A stretch of DNA of 64,000 bases, from NCBI RefSeq assembly GCF_030272615.1, contig NC_081412.1, positions 693,166,083 to 693,230,082 of the forward strand, in the 5' to 3' direction. Position 1 is the first letter of the stretch; the number at the start of each line of letters is the position of its first letter. Below, one piece after another: positions 1 to 10,802 of the stretch. Position numbers and translations under genes: made by a program. Under the pieces are notes generated by a model, which did not search any database, had not been told where the DNA came from, and worked only from the letters and a program-made list of their open reading frames with translations. This stretch comes from Cryptomeria japonica (lineage: Eukaryota > Streptophyta > Pinopsida > Cupressales > Cupressaceae).

Positions 1-877
1 CAAGTGACTCATGCACAGTCACTGGTATCTGGTACATCGGCAAGATATAATGATCACCGACACTTGGATTGATATGAAAAACACTTGGTAATGTCCAAGA
101 TATCATTTAGACATCTTGTCCTAGAGTTTTATTTATTGGTATATTCATATTTGCATATTTTCTATTACCGACAAATAGGTCCAAGGTTACACCGATAGGT
201 TTATCTTTTCTAGATCAATGTGGCATGCTATGGAGATGATTAATTATTGTTGTAAATACATTAAGCCGACATGTCAAATCGGTTATTGCATCAGATATTG
301 TATTGTTTGTAAAATATTTTTATTATAATATCTTATAGAGCCAACCTACTAAAATTGGTCTTAGATTATGGTATAAATGTAAGATCTTATTTGTAAGATC
401 AGATGTGGAATGCGAAAAAAGATTGTGTGAAGGTATATGCGAGAATAAGCAGAGCTATACACGCAGACATCATTTGAAGATTGAAGGGGGGTTTTTGTGA
501 AGACAATCAGAACTACACTGATACTGAATCCAGCATATGAAGATGCTATTTTGTGTAGTACATTCTTATTGGATTTAACCATCCAACTGTAGTCAGTGTG
601 ACTCCTATTTGTGATTGAGCAGTGAGCTCTAGGTGCTTGGCCTTTCTGCATGTGCAGACCTCATTTATGTACACTTAGTATTTGTAGTAGTATCATCTGA
701 TTGTGGGTAAGGTTTCCCACCGTGGTTTTTCCCCTAATAGGGTTTCCACGTACTAATATTGGTGTTATGTGTTGTGGATGACTTTGTGTTTATGTTTCAT
801 GCGCTAATCCTTACAGGTATAGCAAATAACTATTAAAATTGTCTACTAGCATATTGAACTGGTTTACTGGTATTAAG
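1..877 (+). mobile_element. Left part of a copia-type LTR (unit Y), split by E1
   Basis: This stretch is a copia-type LTR read on the plus strand; its first bases lie before the window. It shares blocks, in inverse orientation, with the Z LTRs at 35709-36738 and 41331-42404. The clearest is the block around 638-660 (GGCCTTTCTGCATGTGCAGA), and the paired GGTTTCCCACCGTGG / GGGTTTCCACGT motif at 703-750 is also shared. The LTR stops at 877, where E1 inserted, and resumes at 12402. No real gene is visible; the 96-codon minus-strand frame at 361-651 is antisense to LTR sequence. Whether this is a solo LTR or the right LTR of an element further left cannot be told here. Confidence 0.8.
873..877. 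repeat. Target-site duplication of E1, left copy (TTAAG)
   Basis: The five bases TTAAG directly before the E1 5' LTR recur at 12402-12406 directly after the 3' LTR. This is the 5 bp duplication expected from LTR-retrotransposon integration and fixes both ends of E1. Confidence 0.93.
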
Positions 878-903
878 TGTAGACACCCAAAATTGTCATG
901 TCT

Positions 904-1134
904 AATTAAATAAATATTTTATTTATTTAATTATCTAAGCTTAATTCTTCTATTAATTAAATAAATCTTTATTTATTTAATTAATTCATTTATCCTCTTC
1001 TAACCTTATTTCTCATTTAAATAAATACATTTATTTATTTAAATTATCATTTTCCTAAATTAAATAAATATCTTATTTATTTAATTATCTTACTTCTTCT
1101 ATTAATTAAATAAATCTTTATTTATTTAATTAAT
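904..1134. repeat. Five AT-rich palindromes in the E1 U3
   Basis: Five separate inverted repeats built from AATTAAATAAAT and its complement ATTTATTTAATT lie at 904-932, 953-984, 1015-1044, 1058-1086 and 1101-1134, each with a centre of a few bases. The same array is present in the 3' LTR (about 11589-11819). They could extrude as cruciforms or bind dimeric factors; that role is inference. Confidence 0.85.
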
Positions 1135-1294
1135 TCATTAGCCTTTTCTACCCATGACACATGTCATTCATCTCTTAATTCATACACTACCTACCCCTCT
1201 CATTATTTTATTATTTCTTCTACCTACCCTCTAATCATAGCCGACCTCCTTTTACACCTCTCAATCTTATCCCTCCATTTCATATAGTGTCTTC

Positions 1295-1301
1295 TATATA
1301 A
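1295..1301 (+). promoter_or_regulatory. TATA box of the E1 LTR promoter
   Basis: TATATAA followed by GGAGATGC, about 400 bp before the LTR end, is conserved at 11980-11986 in the 3' LTR. It is the best core-promoter candidate in the LTR. Confidence 0.7.
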
Positions 1302-1705
1302 GGAGATGCTTCCTTCATTATCAAACCCTAATCATTCATTCCTAATAAATCATTCTAATCATTCTATGCATTCTAATCAATCATCCTAATCACTGATCTT
1401 AAGGACTTGACTACACTACGATCCTACTTGCAACCACATTCCATTCTTTGTTGAGCTCTTGTGCATATAAAATCTGAGAGCAAATATATCAAGCAAGATC
1501 AATGGAGATAGGAAGAATGGAGATCAAAACCCTATTGGACATGTAATGGTATAATCTTTGTGATTTCATTTGATTTGCATTGTCTTAGGTAATCTTCATA
1601 TGTTATGGTGGATCTTTGTTGATTGTTAGGCTAGGGTTTTGTGGTTGAATTCATTTAGCCTTTCAATATTGTTATTATTGTTATCCATTTTCACCATAAA
1701 CATTT

Positions 1706-1722
1706 TGGCACGCCCGGTGGGA
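1706..1722 (+). promoter_or_regulatory. E1 primer-binding site
   Basis: TGGCACGCCCGGTGGGA lies three bases after the LTR end, where minus-strand synthesis is primed by a tRNA 3' end. The sequence resembles primer sites of TAT-type plant elements. I cannot name the tRNA with certainty. Confidence 0.75.
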
Positions 1723-1860
1723 CATGGATTTTTCTTAGATCTATGTTTTTTTTAACAGATTTTTCTAACCCTATATTGCTATTTTGTAAAACAATTTGGA
1801 GAATAACCTTGTGCAGCTAGGGTTTTGGACACAAAATCAAGATCTTGGAGAGATTCGATC

Positions 1861-2690
1861 ATATCTCACAAACGGCTAGGAAATTTTGCACCAAATTTTT
1901 TTTGTAGGTTGAAGAAAGTATCAAGAGCTCTCAAACCAAAATTCAGAATTTTTGGAGCACATTTTAATTTTCTATGAATTTGTTATGATTTTTCATAAAA
2001 AATTAATTTTGAGAGCAAATGAGAGAATTTTTCGGATTTTCTTATATTTTTGGAAATCTCTCATAATTATACATAGGATGCGTTCTTTGTGATTTTAATT
2101 TTGATGCAAAATATTTCCCTAAAAATAAGATCTTTAAAAATTAGGGTTTTTCCTTATTTTGATCAGATCTCACAAACCGTTCTGAATTGTGACATAAAAT
2201 TTTTTGTGCAGGTCAGGAAATTTATCGAAAATATTTAGTAAAAATTTTAGATTTTTTGGATCTACTTTTCATTTTGTATGAATTTTTTATGATTTTTCAT
2301 AAAAAATTAATTTTGAGAGAAAATTAGCGAATTTTTTGGATTTTCTTACATTTTTGGAAATCTCTCATAATTATACACAGTATCTGTTCTTTTTTATTTT
2401 GAATTTTATGCAAAATCATTCCTCAAAAATCAGATCTTTGAAAATTAGGGTTTTGTATTATTTTACTCATATCTCACAAACTGTTTGGATTTGTTGTAGA
2501 AATATTTTTTTACAAGTTTGGAAGACCATCAAGACTCTCCAGTGAAAATTTCAGATTTTTTGGATCATTTTTTGCATTTTATATGAATTTTTTATGGTTT
2601 TTCATAAAAAATTAATTTTTTTAGCAAATTAGCAAATTTTTTGGATTTTCTTACATTTCTGGAAATCTCTTGAAATTTTACAGGTGGTCT
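1861..2690 (+). repeat. Three diverged ~300 bp tandem units in the E1 leader
   Basis: Units begin at about 1861, 2166 and 2471 with ATCTCACAAAC. Each carries the block GATTTTTCATAAAAAATTAA, then TTTTTGGAAATCTCT and GATCTTTGAAAATTAGGG or close variants. The region is T-rich and lies between the primer site and gag, so it is untranslated leader. Small frames here are chance. Confidence 0.8.
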
Positions 2691-2999
2691 TTTTTTATGA
2701 TGAATCAGATCTTTGAATTGGTCAACAAAATGCATTGTTGAAGGCCCCTATTTCACAAAGTCTTTTGGATCTAAAATTTACCTAACTTGTGTGCTTGCAG
2801 GAAGGGGTGATTATTTCAAACAATCCAAACTACTAATAAATCTTTGTTGCAGGTTCTTGGCAAGGGTTTTTGGATTTTTATTGTGTACCTTATTTTCATA
2901 GACTAGCAAACACTTCAATTGGTGCACTAAAATTGAATCATTGTCTTTTGTGTCTTGAGCAATAGGCTCTTTTTGTTCAATCTTTAGAGGGCCTGTCTT

Positions 3000-3550
3000 C
3001 TCGTGTGCTCATTAGGACTACTAGTGAGAAGAGAACGACCCAAGTGGTAGTGAGGAAAACCCACCTCTTTTGAACCACTATAATCAAATGTATTCATGGT
3101 GAAAACTATGGATAACGTGTGCTGATTAGTTCATACCGACACTATGTCTCCCCATAAACCTGTTTGATCAAATTTATTTGATCATTTGTAGGGCGTAACC
3201 CCTACCAGCTGGGAGCCTTCTGTATTTACAGAGCTGAAAGTGCCGCATGTATGGCCACACGAGTGGATGCCCTTACTAGCACCTTTTTGTTTTAGAAGCC
3301 CAAATCCTTCTAGTTGTTGGGGCAGGAGGTCGGACCTCTGGTAGCGGCCCACACACATACGGTTCTTAGTAGAGATACAAAGTTCGCCATGGGGAGTTTT
3401 CATGGGGACTGATGCTTGGCTGACCCGAGAAGTGAGTGCCGAGGGTGGAGCCAGTGAGGTCAAGCATCTAAGTATCCGCTCTGAATAGCGTAGCCTCGGG
3501 GGTAAAACCCCATGTGGGATCAACAACTATTGTCTTGGCCAGCCATAAGA
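3000..3550 (+). other. Conserved leader block upstream of E1 gag
   Basis: This noncoding block shares several ordered motifs with E3 at about 50040-50510: AACGACCC-AAGTGGT, CCGAGAAGTGAGTGC, GGAGCCAGTG and GCCAGCCATA. It is more GC-rich than its surroundings. The 114-codon minus-strand frame at 3182-3526 overlies it but is not shared as protein in E3, so I read this as leader RNA. Packaging, dimerisation or translation control are possible roles, none shown. Confidence 0.65.
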
Positions 3551-4255
3551 ATTGTGCTTGACTTATTTTAAACATTCAAAACATTCAAGACCAAACAAAA
3601 AAACATTGTGTCTTTTGTGTTTTCAAGTGTATGCAAAACATTTTTACATCAAACAACACACTTTTCTTGGAGAGTCTAAACACTTGCAAACATTGAGTCC
3701 TCATCAACATTGTGTCCTCTTGTCACGAAAAACATTCAAACATTCAGATTTGGTCACAACTTCACAAATTGGAAAAATTTTACAATCAAGCAAACAAGAA
3801 CAATCAGTTTCGGAATTCTTGAGCTTCCTAGGTTGTTTCTCCAGGTTTTCATCTAGCATTCAACTTGTCTTTGGGTCTCAAAAAATCCATCATTGCTTTA
3901 CACCTTACATTACATTCACATTTGTCTAAACTTGAGTCAAAAGGTCACTTGCTTGTCCTCATCATACTTTGTCAACACACTACATACAACAACACTTTGC
4001 TAAGTGGTCCCTCATCAAGGTTTCTTACCTTTGGGTCTCATTTGGTTTTACTTAGAGTCAAGGTCAACTTACCTCATCAAGAGAAACTATCCTCTCTTTG
4101 GAAGTCACACCTACTCTACTACATACATACTTGGTCTTACACTTTGGACATTGCAAGTACACCTCAGATTCATTTACACTCCATACAACTCTTGGTCTTC
4201 CATACTCTTTCCATTTTTCATCTAGTCTCTCACATCTTGGTCAAATACCTAGTTC
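3551..4255 (+). other. E1 leader between conserved block and gag start
   Basis: About 700 bp of leader. Overlapping short frames here share no recognisable domain and are not supported as genes. The gag start at 4256 is taken from the motif MVETR, which matches the MPIETR start of the E3 frame. Confidence 0.6.
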
Positions 4256-7200
4256 ATGGTTGAAACCCGTCTTCAAAAATCTAGGAGAAAAGCTAAAGAG
4301 GCTCAAGAATCCACAAACATGAGCTCTTATGAGTATGATAACGATTTATTTTTCAATCCTGAGCACACTACATTTCCTGACATGGATGTTTATAGAAACA
4401 TTCCAAATGTGGAAAATGCAGACACTACAAACAACAATGCTACACACAATGACAATGTGGACAACTTTTCAATACATTCAGCAGATGTAGAAGAATCCAT
4501 TATGAATCCCCATTTCAATAGATTGGTTGAAGAAATAATGAGGAGGGATAGACAATACTTCTTACACATGATGGCACAAAGTGGAGCCAAGATACCTCAT
4601 GATTTTGACATGTCTCAACTTATGGAAAACCAACCTTTGCAACAAACTCACTCCAACATGGATCAAAGGAGACCTAATAGTGGAGGAAATAAAGGACCAC
4701 ATATGGTACCTGAATCACCATCAGCTTTGCTTCAAAAACCAGAAGTCCCACATACACATGCTCAAACATATGATACTTATCTTCGAAGACCATTATAGAA
4801 GTCTTATGCAGATAGATATGCTCAAGCTATGGATCAACCAAAACAATTGGACATTCAAAGGCATGCTCAAAATTTGGACACAAGGAAACCCCGTGTCAAA
4901 TTTGGGGGCAACACATTAGAACATGACATGCCTGTAGAATATGGTATACATGCGCAAACTAGATATGGTGTTCCTCAACATGAATCTATACCAAGTGGTC
5001 CATATATGCAGCATCACTATAGACCTCCTCCATATGAACATGTGTATGATCAATATCATCCATATATGCAACATGCTTCTCCTCCAATGGGTACCTCAAA
5101 CATAGGATATGGTCCAAGAAGTCGATCTCCACCTAAGAGCAATTTGGAACAACAAATCAGGGACTTACAAAAGAAAATGAAGGACATAAATGCACCAAAG
5201 CCAACATACACAATGAGAGACATATGTCCTTATCCATTTGACAAGAGCATTCCAATGCCTCCTTTTCCTACACACTTTGTGACGCCTAAATTTGATAAGT
5301 ATAGAGGAAAAGGGGATCCTAAGGCACACATAAGACAATTTTTCACAACTTGCATTGAGGTAGTAGCAGAAGAGACATATTTGATGAGATTATTCCCACA
5401 AAGCTTAGGTGATCAAGCTATGGAATGGTTCTCCCAACTTCCACCTGGTATTAAGTCATGGGGTGACCTAGCAGAAGCATTTATTCAACATTTCTCCTAC
5501 AATATAGAGACAGACGTATCAGTCACTACTTTGTGCAACACCAAGCAAAAAGAGGGAGAATCTTTTGCATCATTCTTACAAAGATGGAGAAATCTAGCCA
5601 ACAGATGCTCTTGTGAAATTCCACAAAAACAAATGGTAGAGATGTTCACACAAAATGTTAACAAAGACATTGGCTATGATCTAAGGAAAGCTTGTTTGTC
5701 CACCTTCAAGGATGTCATTGAAAAAGGCTTAGCGACAGAAAAGGTCTTAATTGAACAAGGAGTCATCAAAATATTCAAGGAAAACAAAGATGACTTTAAA
5801 GGAAAAGACAAGCCAAGATTTTGGAATAAAAACAAGAACACAGTCAATGATGGTGTTGTTGATGCCAACACGGTGCGACCCAAATTCATCTTTTCAGGAT
5901 CAAGTTCTACAAACAATCAAGTGAATACTCAAACAACTTCTAGATCACGAAGGAAGTACACTCCATTGGGAGAACCACTTGAATCAGTCTTCAAAAAGCT
6001 TGTGGCAAACAAAGTGATCATAGTTCCAGATTTTCCTCCATATGAACCAAAGGTTAAACCAAATTGGTGGAATGATGATGAGTATTGTGAATTTCATAAG
6101 AGCAAGGGTCATAAGACAAGAAATTGTCATCGACTGAAGAACATCATACAAGATCTCATTGATAGAGGTGACATTGAGATTGAGGGACATTCCTCCAATC
6201 AAGAACATGAGATGTTTAAGGAACCATTCCCAAAACATGACAAGGGAAAAGCTAAAGCCACAGAGGATCAAACCAACTATATAAGAGCATCTTATAACTA
6301 TGATTCAACTATCAATCACATCTCGATGGACAATTACGTCTCTACTATTATCATCAAGGACAAAGCGTCTGAGAATTCTACTTTGAGACCCAAGATTGTC
6401 CTAAAAGGTGTTGGATCTTCTTCCGAACCTACCTCTGAATGTCATGTTACAACCCGTCGAGGTAAAATGACTTTGCAAGGTGTTCCAACTAAAAACACCG
6501 CTTCTTCATCAACAAAACCTGAGTATGACCTTGTAGAACAGTTAGGGAAGACACCCGCGCTCATCTCCATTCTTGAGCTCCTACGCATATCCCCTGCACA
6601 TAAGGCTATTCTTGACAAAATCTTGAGAGACACTGTCGTTCCTACTGATCTGAATGTGGACCAGTTTCAAGCCATGGTGGGATACCTTTCCATTCCACAC
6701 TCCCTTACATTCACAGAAGTCGATGACGCCTCCGTAAGTCAGCCACATAATGCACCATTACACATTGAAGCCTTCATACACAAACATAGAATCAAACGAG
6801 TCCTGATAGATGGAGGAGCAGGTCTAAACATTTGTACATTGAGCACAATTAAACAATTGGGATATTCTGATAAAGCTGTGAATTCTACAAACAAAATCAC
6901 CATTAAGGCATATGACGATGAAGAGCGTTCATCCAAGGGCACAATCACCTTACCTCTCAGAGTTGGGCCAGTTACAAAGGATGTGGTTTTCCAAGTACTT
7001 GATCTGGATCTCACATACAACATATTGCTAGGACATCCTTGGATTCATGAAATGAGGGCAGTCCCATCTACATATCATCGATGTATCAAGTTTCCACACA
7101 ATGGAGTTGAAGTGACCGTCAAAGTGGATCCAAATCCATTCATATATTGCAACAATCTGCAACCTAGATCAGAAATAACAATCCCAGTCAATCGAGAAGC

Positions 7201-8359
7201 TGTTCCATCTTCAGCATATGTGGATCCAGAATCATTAAAAGCTTCTACATCCAAACAAGCAGAGCTAAAAGAAAAGTTCATGATTAAAGACATGGGATGT
7301 GGTGAGTATATCTTTCATGTTGATCAACTCCCACTGTCTCCTAAGCCATTCAGTCGACAAGAACAATCTACAAGCAATATGCAAGACCAAGGAATTGGGT
7401 GTGAACCACCTAGTGTTGTGGCTACTAAGTCCGAATGCAAATCTCCTCTAGTGGTGCAAGCAACTCTTGATATCAATAGTCCTAAGAGTGGTTCCAACAA
7501 AGAATCTATTGAGTCTATCTCCAGCCCTCTTGAGAATTCACATAGCTTTACCATATCATCCACTCATTCCATTTCCACTCCACTCCCAGACTTGGATCAA
7601 CAAGAATCACAAAAGCCCTTACTCATTAGGGATCAAAAATCAAGCTTTGAAAAGAAAAATTTAAAAGTCAAAAATAAAGAAAAGTGCTTCAGTCCAAATC
7701 AAAATCAAAAGCTATTGGACTCTACAAAAATCAAAGTCAAGGATAAAACTCATATGAAGCAAAAAGAGCAAGAGTTGATCTCCCCTAACACCAAAATAAC
7801 TGGGGGCAAAAGTTCTACAATTTTAAGTCAAAAAGCATACTTGTTGATCCTAAGTCTCCATCATGCTATCCTACTTTCACTTCTTTTCACAATCATAAGC
7901 CTTCATAACTCTTCCACTTGTTCCACACATCCATCCCCTTCTAGCGATACATCATGGACCTTTAATGGAGCTTCCTCGAAGGACTTTGTTATCAGGGATG
8001 CCCAAACTTCTTCAAGTGACACACATACAGGCCTGTGTAGTCCACACACTAGTAATCCTATCTCAGTTCCTTTATCAAGGAAGACAGACACTCAAGCTAC
8101 ACATCATTCAGTCAAGAAACAATGCAACTACAATCACAAAGTCAAGCCTCGCACATTTGAGGTAGGTGACTTGGTTCTCCGAGAAAACCCCAAGAATCAG
8201 CAAGACAGAGAGAAGAAGGGCAAGTTTGAACCAAACTGGCTTGGTCCTTACATTATTACAACAGTATATGGCTCTGGGGCATATTAGCTCTCAACTACAG
8301 AAGGTGAACCTTTGGAGGATCCTATCAACAACATGCACCTTCGCAGGTTTTACACATAG
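4256..8359 (+). pseudogene. E1 gag-protease polyprotein fused to an integrase tail, two in-frame TAG stops
   Basis: One frame runs from ATG 4256 to a stop at 8357-8359, broken only by TAG at 4796-4798 and 8285-8287. The N-terminus is MVETRLQKSRRK. A retrotransposon gag domain lies at about 5250-5560 (FDKYRGKGDPKAHIRQFF, then MEWFSQLPPGIKSW). A Cys/His segment EYCEFHKSKGHKTRNCHRL follows at about 6083-6140. A retropepsin is seen at about 6760-7090, with DGGAGLNI where DTG or DSG is usual and LLGHPWIH downstream. A K/S-rich linker precedes a short RNase H-like scrap (TSWTFNGASSKD, about 7950) and the integrase C-terminal segment (VGDLVLRENP, then GPYIITTVYGSGAY). Reverse transcriptase and the integrase core are absent. 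After the second TAG the frame continues as LSTTEGEPLED to FYT. Both stops fit CAG to TAG changes. The protein would form capsids and process itself. Confidence 0.85.
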
Positions 8360-10166
8360 CTCTTCAGAGTATCCTAATTTGAAAACACAAAAAAATCAAA
8401 AAAATCAAAAATACAAAAAAAATTATAAAACAAAAAAATCGTTACTTGGTGAAAACCTGGCAAACAGGTGCCTTGTGACACAAAAACATTGAAAAATCGA
8501 AAAAAGTAAAGAGAAATAATTTCGTCCAACGGTGAAAACCACTTCGGTGGTGCCCTGGGCAAGTACCATGGTGAAAACTGGGTCACCAGCACCATGCGTA
8601 GAGACATTGCTCCTCCCTCCTTCAGGATTCTCTTTCATCCTTTCACTTTGCACACACTCACAACCTATTCATCCATAATAAAATTACCTAGTCCCATCAT
8701 GGCTTGTTATTGATCTACCTAAGATTGGTTAGCCATTCATAATAAATCTCCCTTTTCACATCCCTTTCCATCCATAATAAATTAGATCCTATCTGTGGCT
8801 AAGGCAAAATCCTACATCTAGTGATGGGTGTGGAACTGAGAACATCACATGTTTCGAGGAGTACAGTTTCTTCCAGCTTCCTTCAGTCTATCCACGCACA
8901 ATCCACAATAAAGCAACATCGGCATCACAGATCCGCAATAAAGTTTTATCTTTTCCGCAATAAAGTATCAGTTTCATGGATTCAGTTAGTTTAAGATGAG
9001 ACACAACAGCAACAATGGGCTTCAACAAATCAAATCTTTCAACAGACTCAGACAACATATGGTTCAGTGCTATCTATCCTTTCTGTGAAAGTAAACATTG
9101 TGACCACAATCAAATAAGACTTATACAAGTGACAAGAGACACTAAACTTGAGGACTACAGTGGATGTTGGTGTCGAGTCTTGGTTTTCTTTTGATTTTAT
9201 CTTTTGGTGAAATGTCTTTTAGCTTTTCCGGGATGTCTCTGACTAGAGATTCTATCTCCAGGATGTCTTTGACTAGAAAGGCGAGGATGGGGTATCGTCA
9301 CCTATTTGTATTTGCTGTCTGTGGATTATTTCCTAGTAATTCTATGACTTGTCCAAGGATATGAGGACACTGTGAGTCTAGTGTGAACTAGGGCATTCCT
9401 TGTTTGTGACTGTCTTATCTCCATGCAAACAGGTACAATGACTTTCTGGGTCGAACATATGCCTCGATTGTCATAACCTACTTGCCATAATAAAGCTCAA
9501 TGATGATAATGCACAAGAAGCTCTTTCACTTTCATATCTTCTATCTTTCATCCCCCTTTCTTGATTGACTTCCATCGTCCTTCTCGAGTCCGCATAGCCT
9601 GCTATCACATGACTGAGTATAATGACACACCAAAAACATTTGCATTTCATGTAGCTACACCTACATTACCACATATAAGCATTTCATACATACATATAGA
9701 TATCACAACTGCATCACATCCTGCACACAACACCTGTTAGCACAATTTACATCTGCATTATCATATTGATCTGCATTACATACATTCACATTTGCATCAT
9801 GCATACACATATAAAACATAAAAGAACAAAAGAAAATATTGCATTGCATCATATACATATTTGCATCCATATCATAAGCATCACATAAAACATACATCAT
9901 AAGAACATCTCATCACTTAGGTACACATGCATATAGCTGCCACAAAGATGCATCATCTCATATATATATAAAGTGTCATGATACAATGATGTCAAAATCA
10001 TATGGCTACAATCACCCGCAGGTGTCTACATCATTATACAAAATTTTACAAAACTGATACAGAGGAACTCACTGATCACTCCTACCAACACTATTGGTAG
10101 TGCTAATCCTATCCATGTCATGGTATCCCATGCCACATGTCCCACCCTCATCTCCAGTCTTGGATC
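8360..10166 (+). other. E1 3' noncoding region
   Basis: No supported coding frame. Repeated GGTGAAAACC motifs lie at 8448-8600, shared with E3 at about 54208-54275. Seven AATAAA hexamers lie between about 8676 and 9492, mostly in CATAATAAA or GCAATAAAG contexts. A simple CATA-rich tract spans about 9640-9960. Short frames, including the 65-codon minus-strand frame at 9703-9900, are low-complexity by-products. Confidence 0.6.
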
Positions 10167-10502
10167 CTAGAACACTCGTCTAAGGGCATCCCTATCTCCA
10201 TCTCGATCGTACGAAATCAGCTCCCCATCAATCGGTATCCGCATAATCTTATATACATCCTCCAGGGTGACTGTCATCTCACCCATCGACAGATGAAACG
10301 TGCACGTCTCAGAGTGCCATCTCTCAGCTAGCGCAGTCAGCAAACCCATGTTTGCCCGAAACTCAGGCACATACAATATATGTCTTAGACCCATCTCCTC
10401 AATGGCAGCTCTATCCTGAAACGACAACTCAGGTCGCAACCTCTGTGTCGACGGGAATCTCTCCCGTGACTCTAGCATCGGCAAATACTCCTGAAGTCAA
10501 AG
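10167..10502 (-). pseudogene. Antisense fragment resembling plant mobile domain (PMD) protein
   Basis: Read on the minus strand, this segment encodes about 110 residues with LRHILYVPEF, then LLTALAERWHSETCTFHLS, GEMTVTLEDVYKIM and IPIDGE. The order (W-x-ETHTFH, GE-MTxTLxDV, then a G/R-x-PIDG step) is the signature I associate with the plant mobile domain of MAIN/MAIL-type proteins, also known from transposable elements. It is antisense to E1. It covers only the start of the domain; the frame opens after a good splice-acceptor-like stretch (TTGCTTTGACTTCAG) near 10503. It may be a captured gene fragment or an antisense element gene. The domain call is fairly strong; function here is unknown. 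Confidence 0.65.
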
Positions 10503-10525
10503 CAACTCAATCATGTCAGTTATAG

Positions 10526-10802
10526 TGGCATTCACTGTTTATCACAAAATGCTACTCGCTATCTAAATGCATATGGCTATCTACCCTAGTGACACTCACT
10601 GTTCATCACAAAGTGTTGCTATTTATCCTAGTGGTACTCACTGTTCATCACAAAGTACTACATGTGTGATACTCCCTGTTCATCACAAAGTGTTACTCAC
10701 ATTTGCACTCCCTGTTCATCACAAAGTGCTGCTCATATTTCAGTACTCCCTGTTCATCACAAAGTACTCTATCTTGGTACTCACTGTTCATCACAAAGTG
10801 CC
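10526..10802. repeat. Seven-unit tandem repeat, core CTGTTCATCACAAAGT
   Basis: Seven copies of CACTGTTCATCACAAAGT or CCCTGTTCATCACAAAGT, with spacing of roughly 30-65 bp, sit between the PMD-like exon and the upstream exon-like frame. A weaker eighth unit (GTTTATCACAGAA) is at about 10877. On the minus strand the array would lie within the putative intron. Confidence 0.85.

Larger units (their letters stand above)
878..1702 (+). repeat. E1 5' LTR
   Basis: The 825 bp LTR starts TGTAGACACC and ends ATAAACA. U3 is very AT-rich and holds five palindromes. A TATATAA box at 1295-1301 is the likely core promoter, placing the transcription start about 30 bp downstream. It matches 11563-12401 almost base for base. 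Confidence 0.93.

Noticed and set aside
361-651. 96-codon minus-strand frame
   Set aside because: It lies antisense in LTR Y and has no domain; the region aligns with other LTRs as noncoding sequence.
3182-3526. 114-codon minus-strand frame
   Set aside because: Sits on the conserved leader block but the equivalent E3 block does not keep the frame; better explained as leader RNA.
10526-10802. CRISPR-like array of repeats and spacers
   Set aside because: Repeats are imperfect, spacing is irregular and the setting is a plant retrotransposon.
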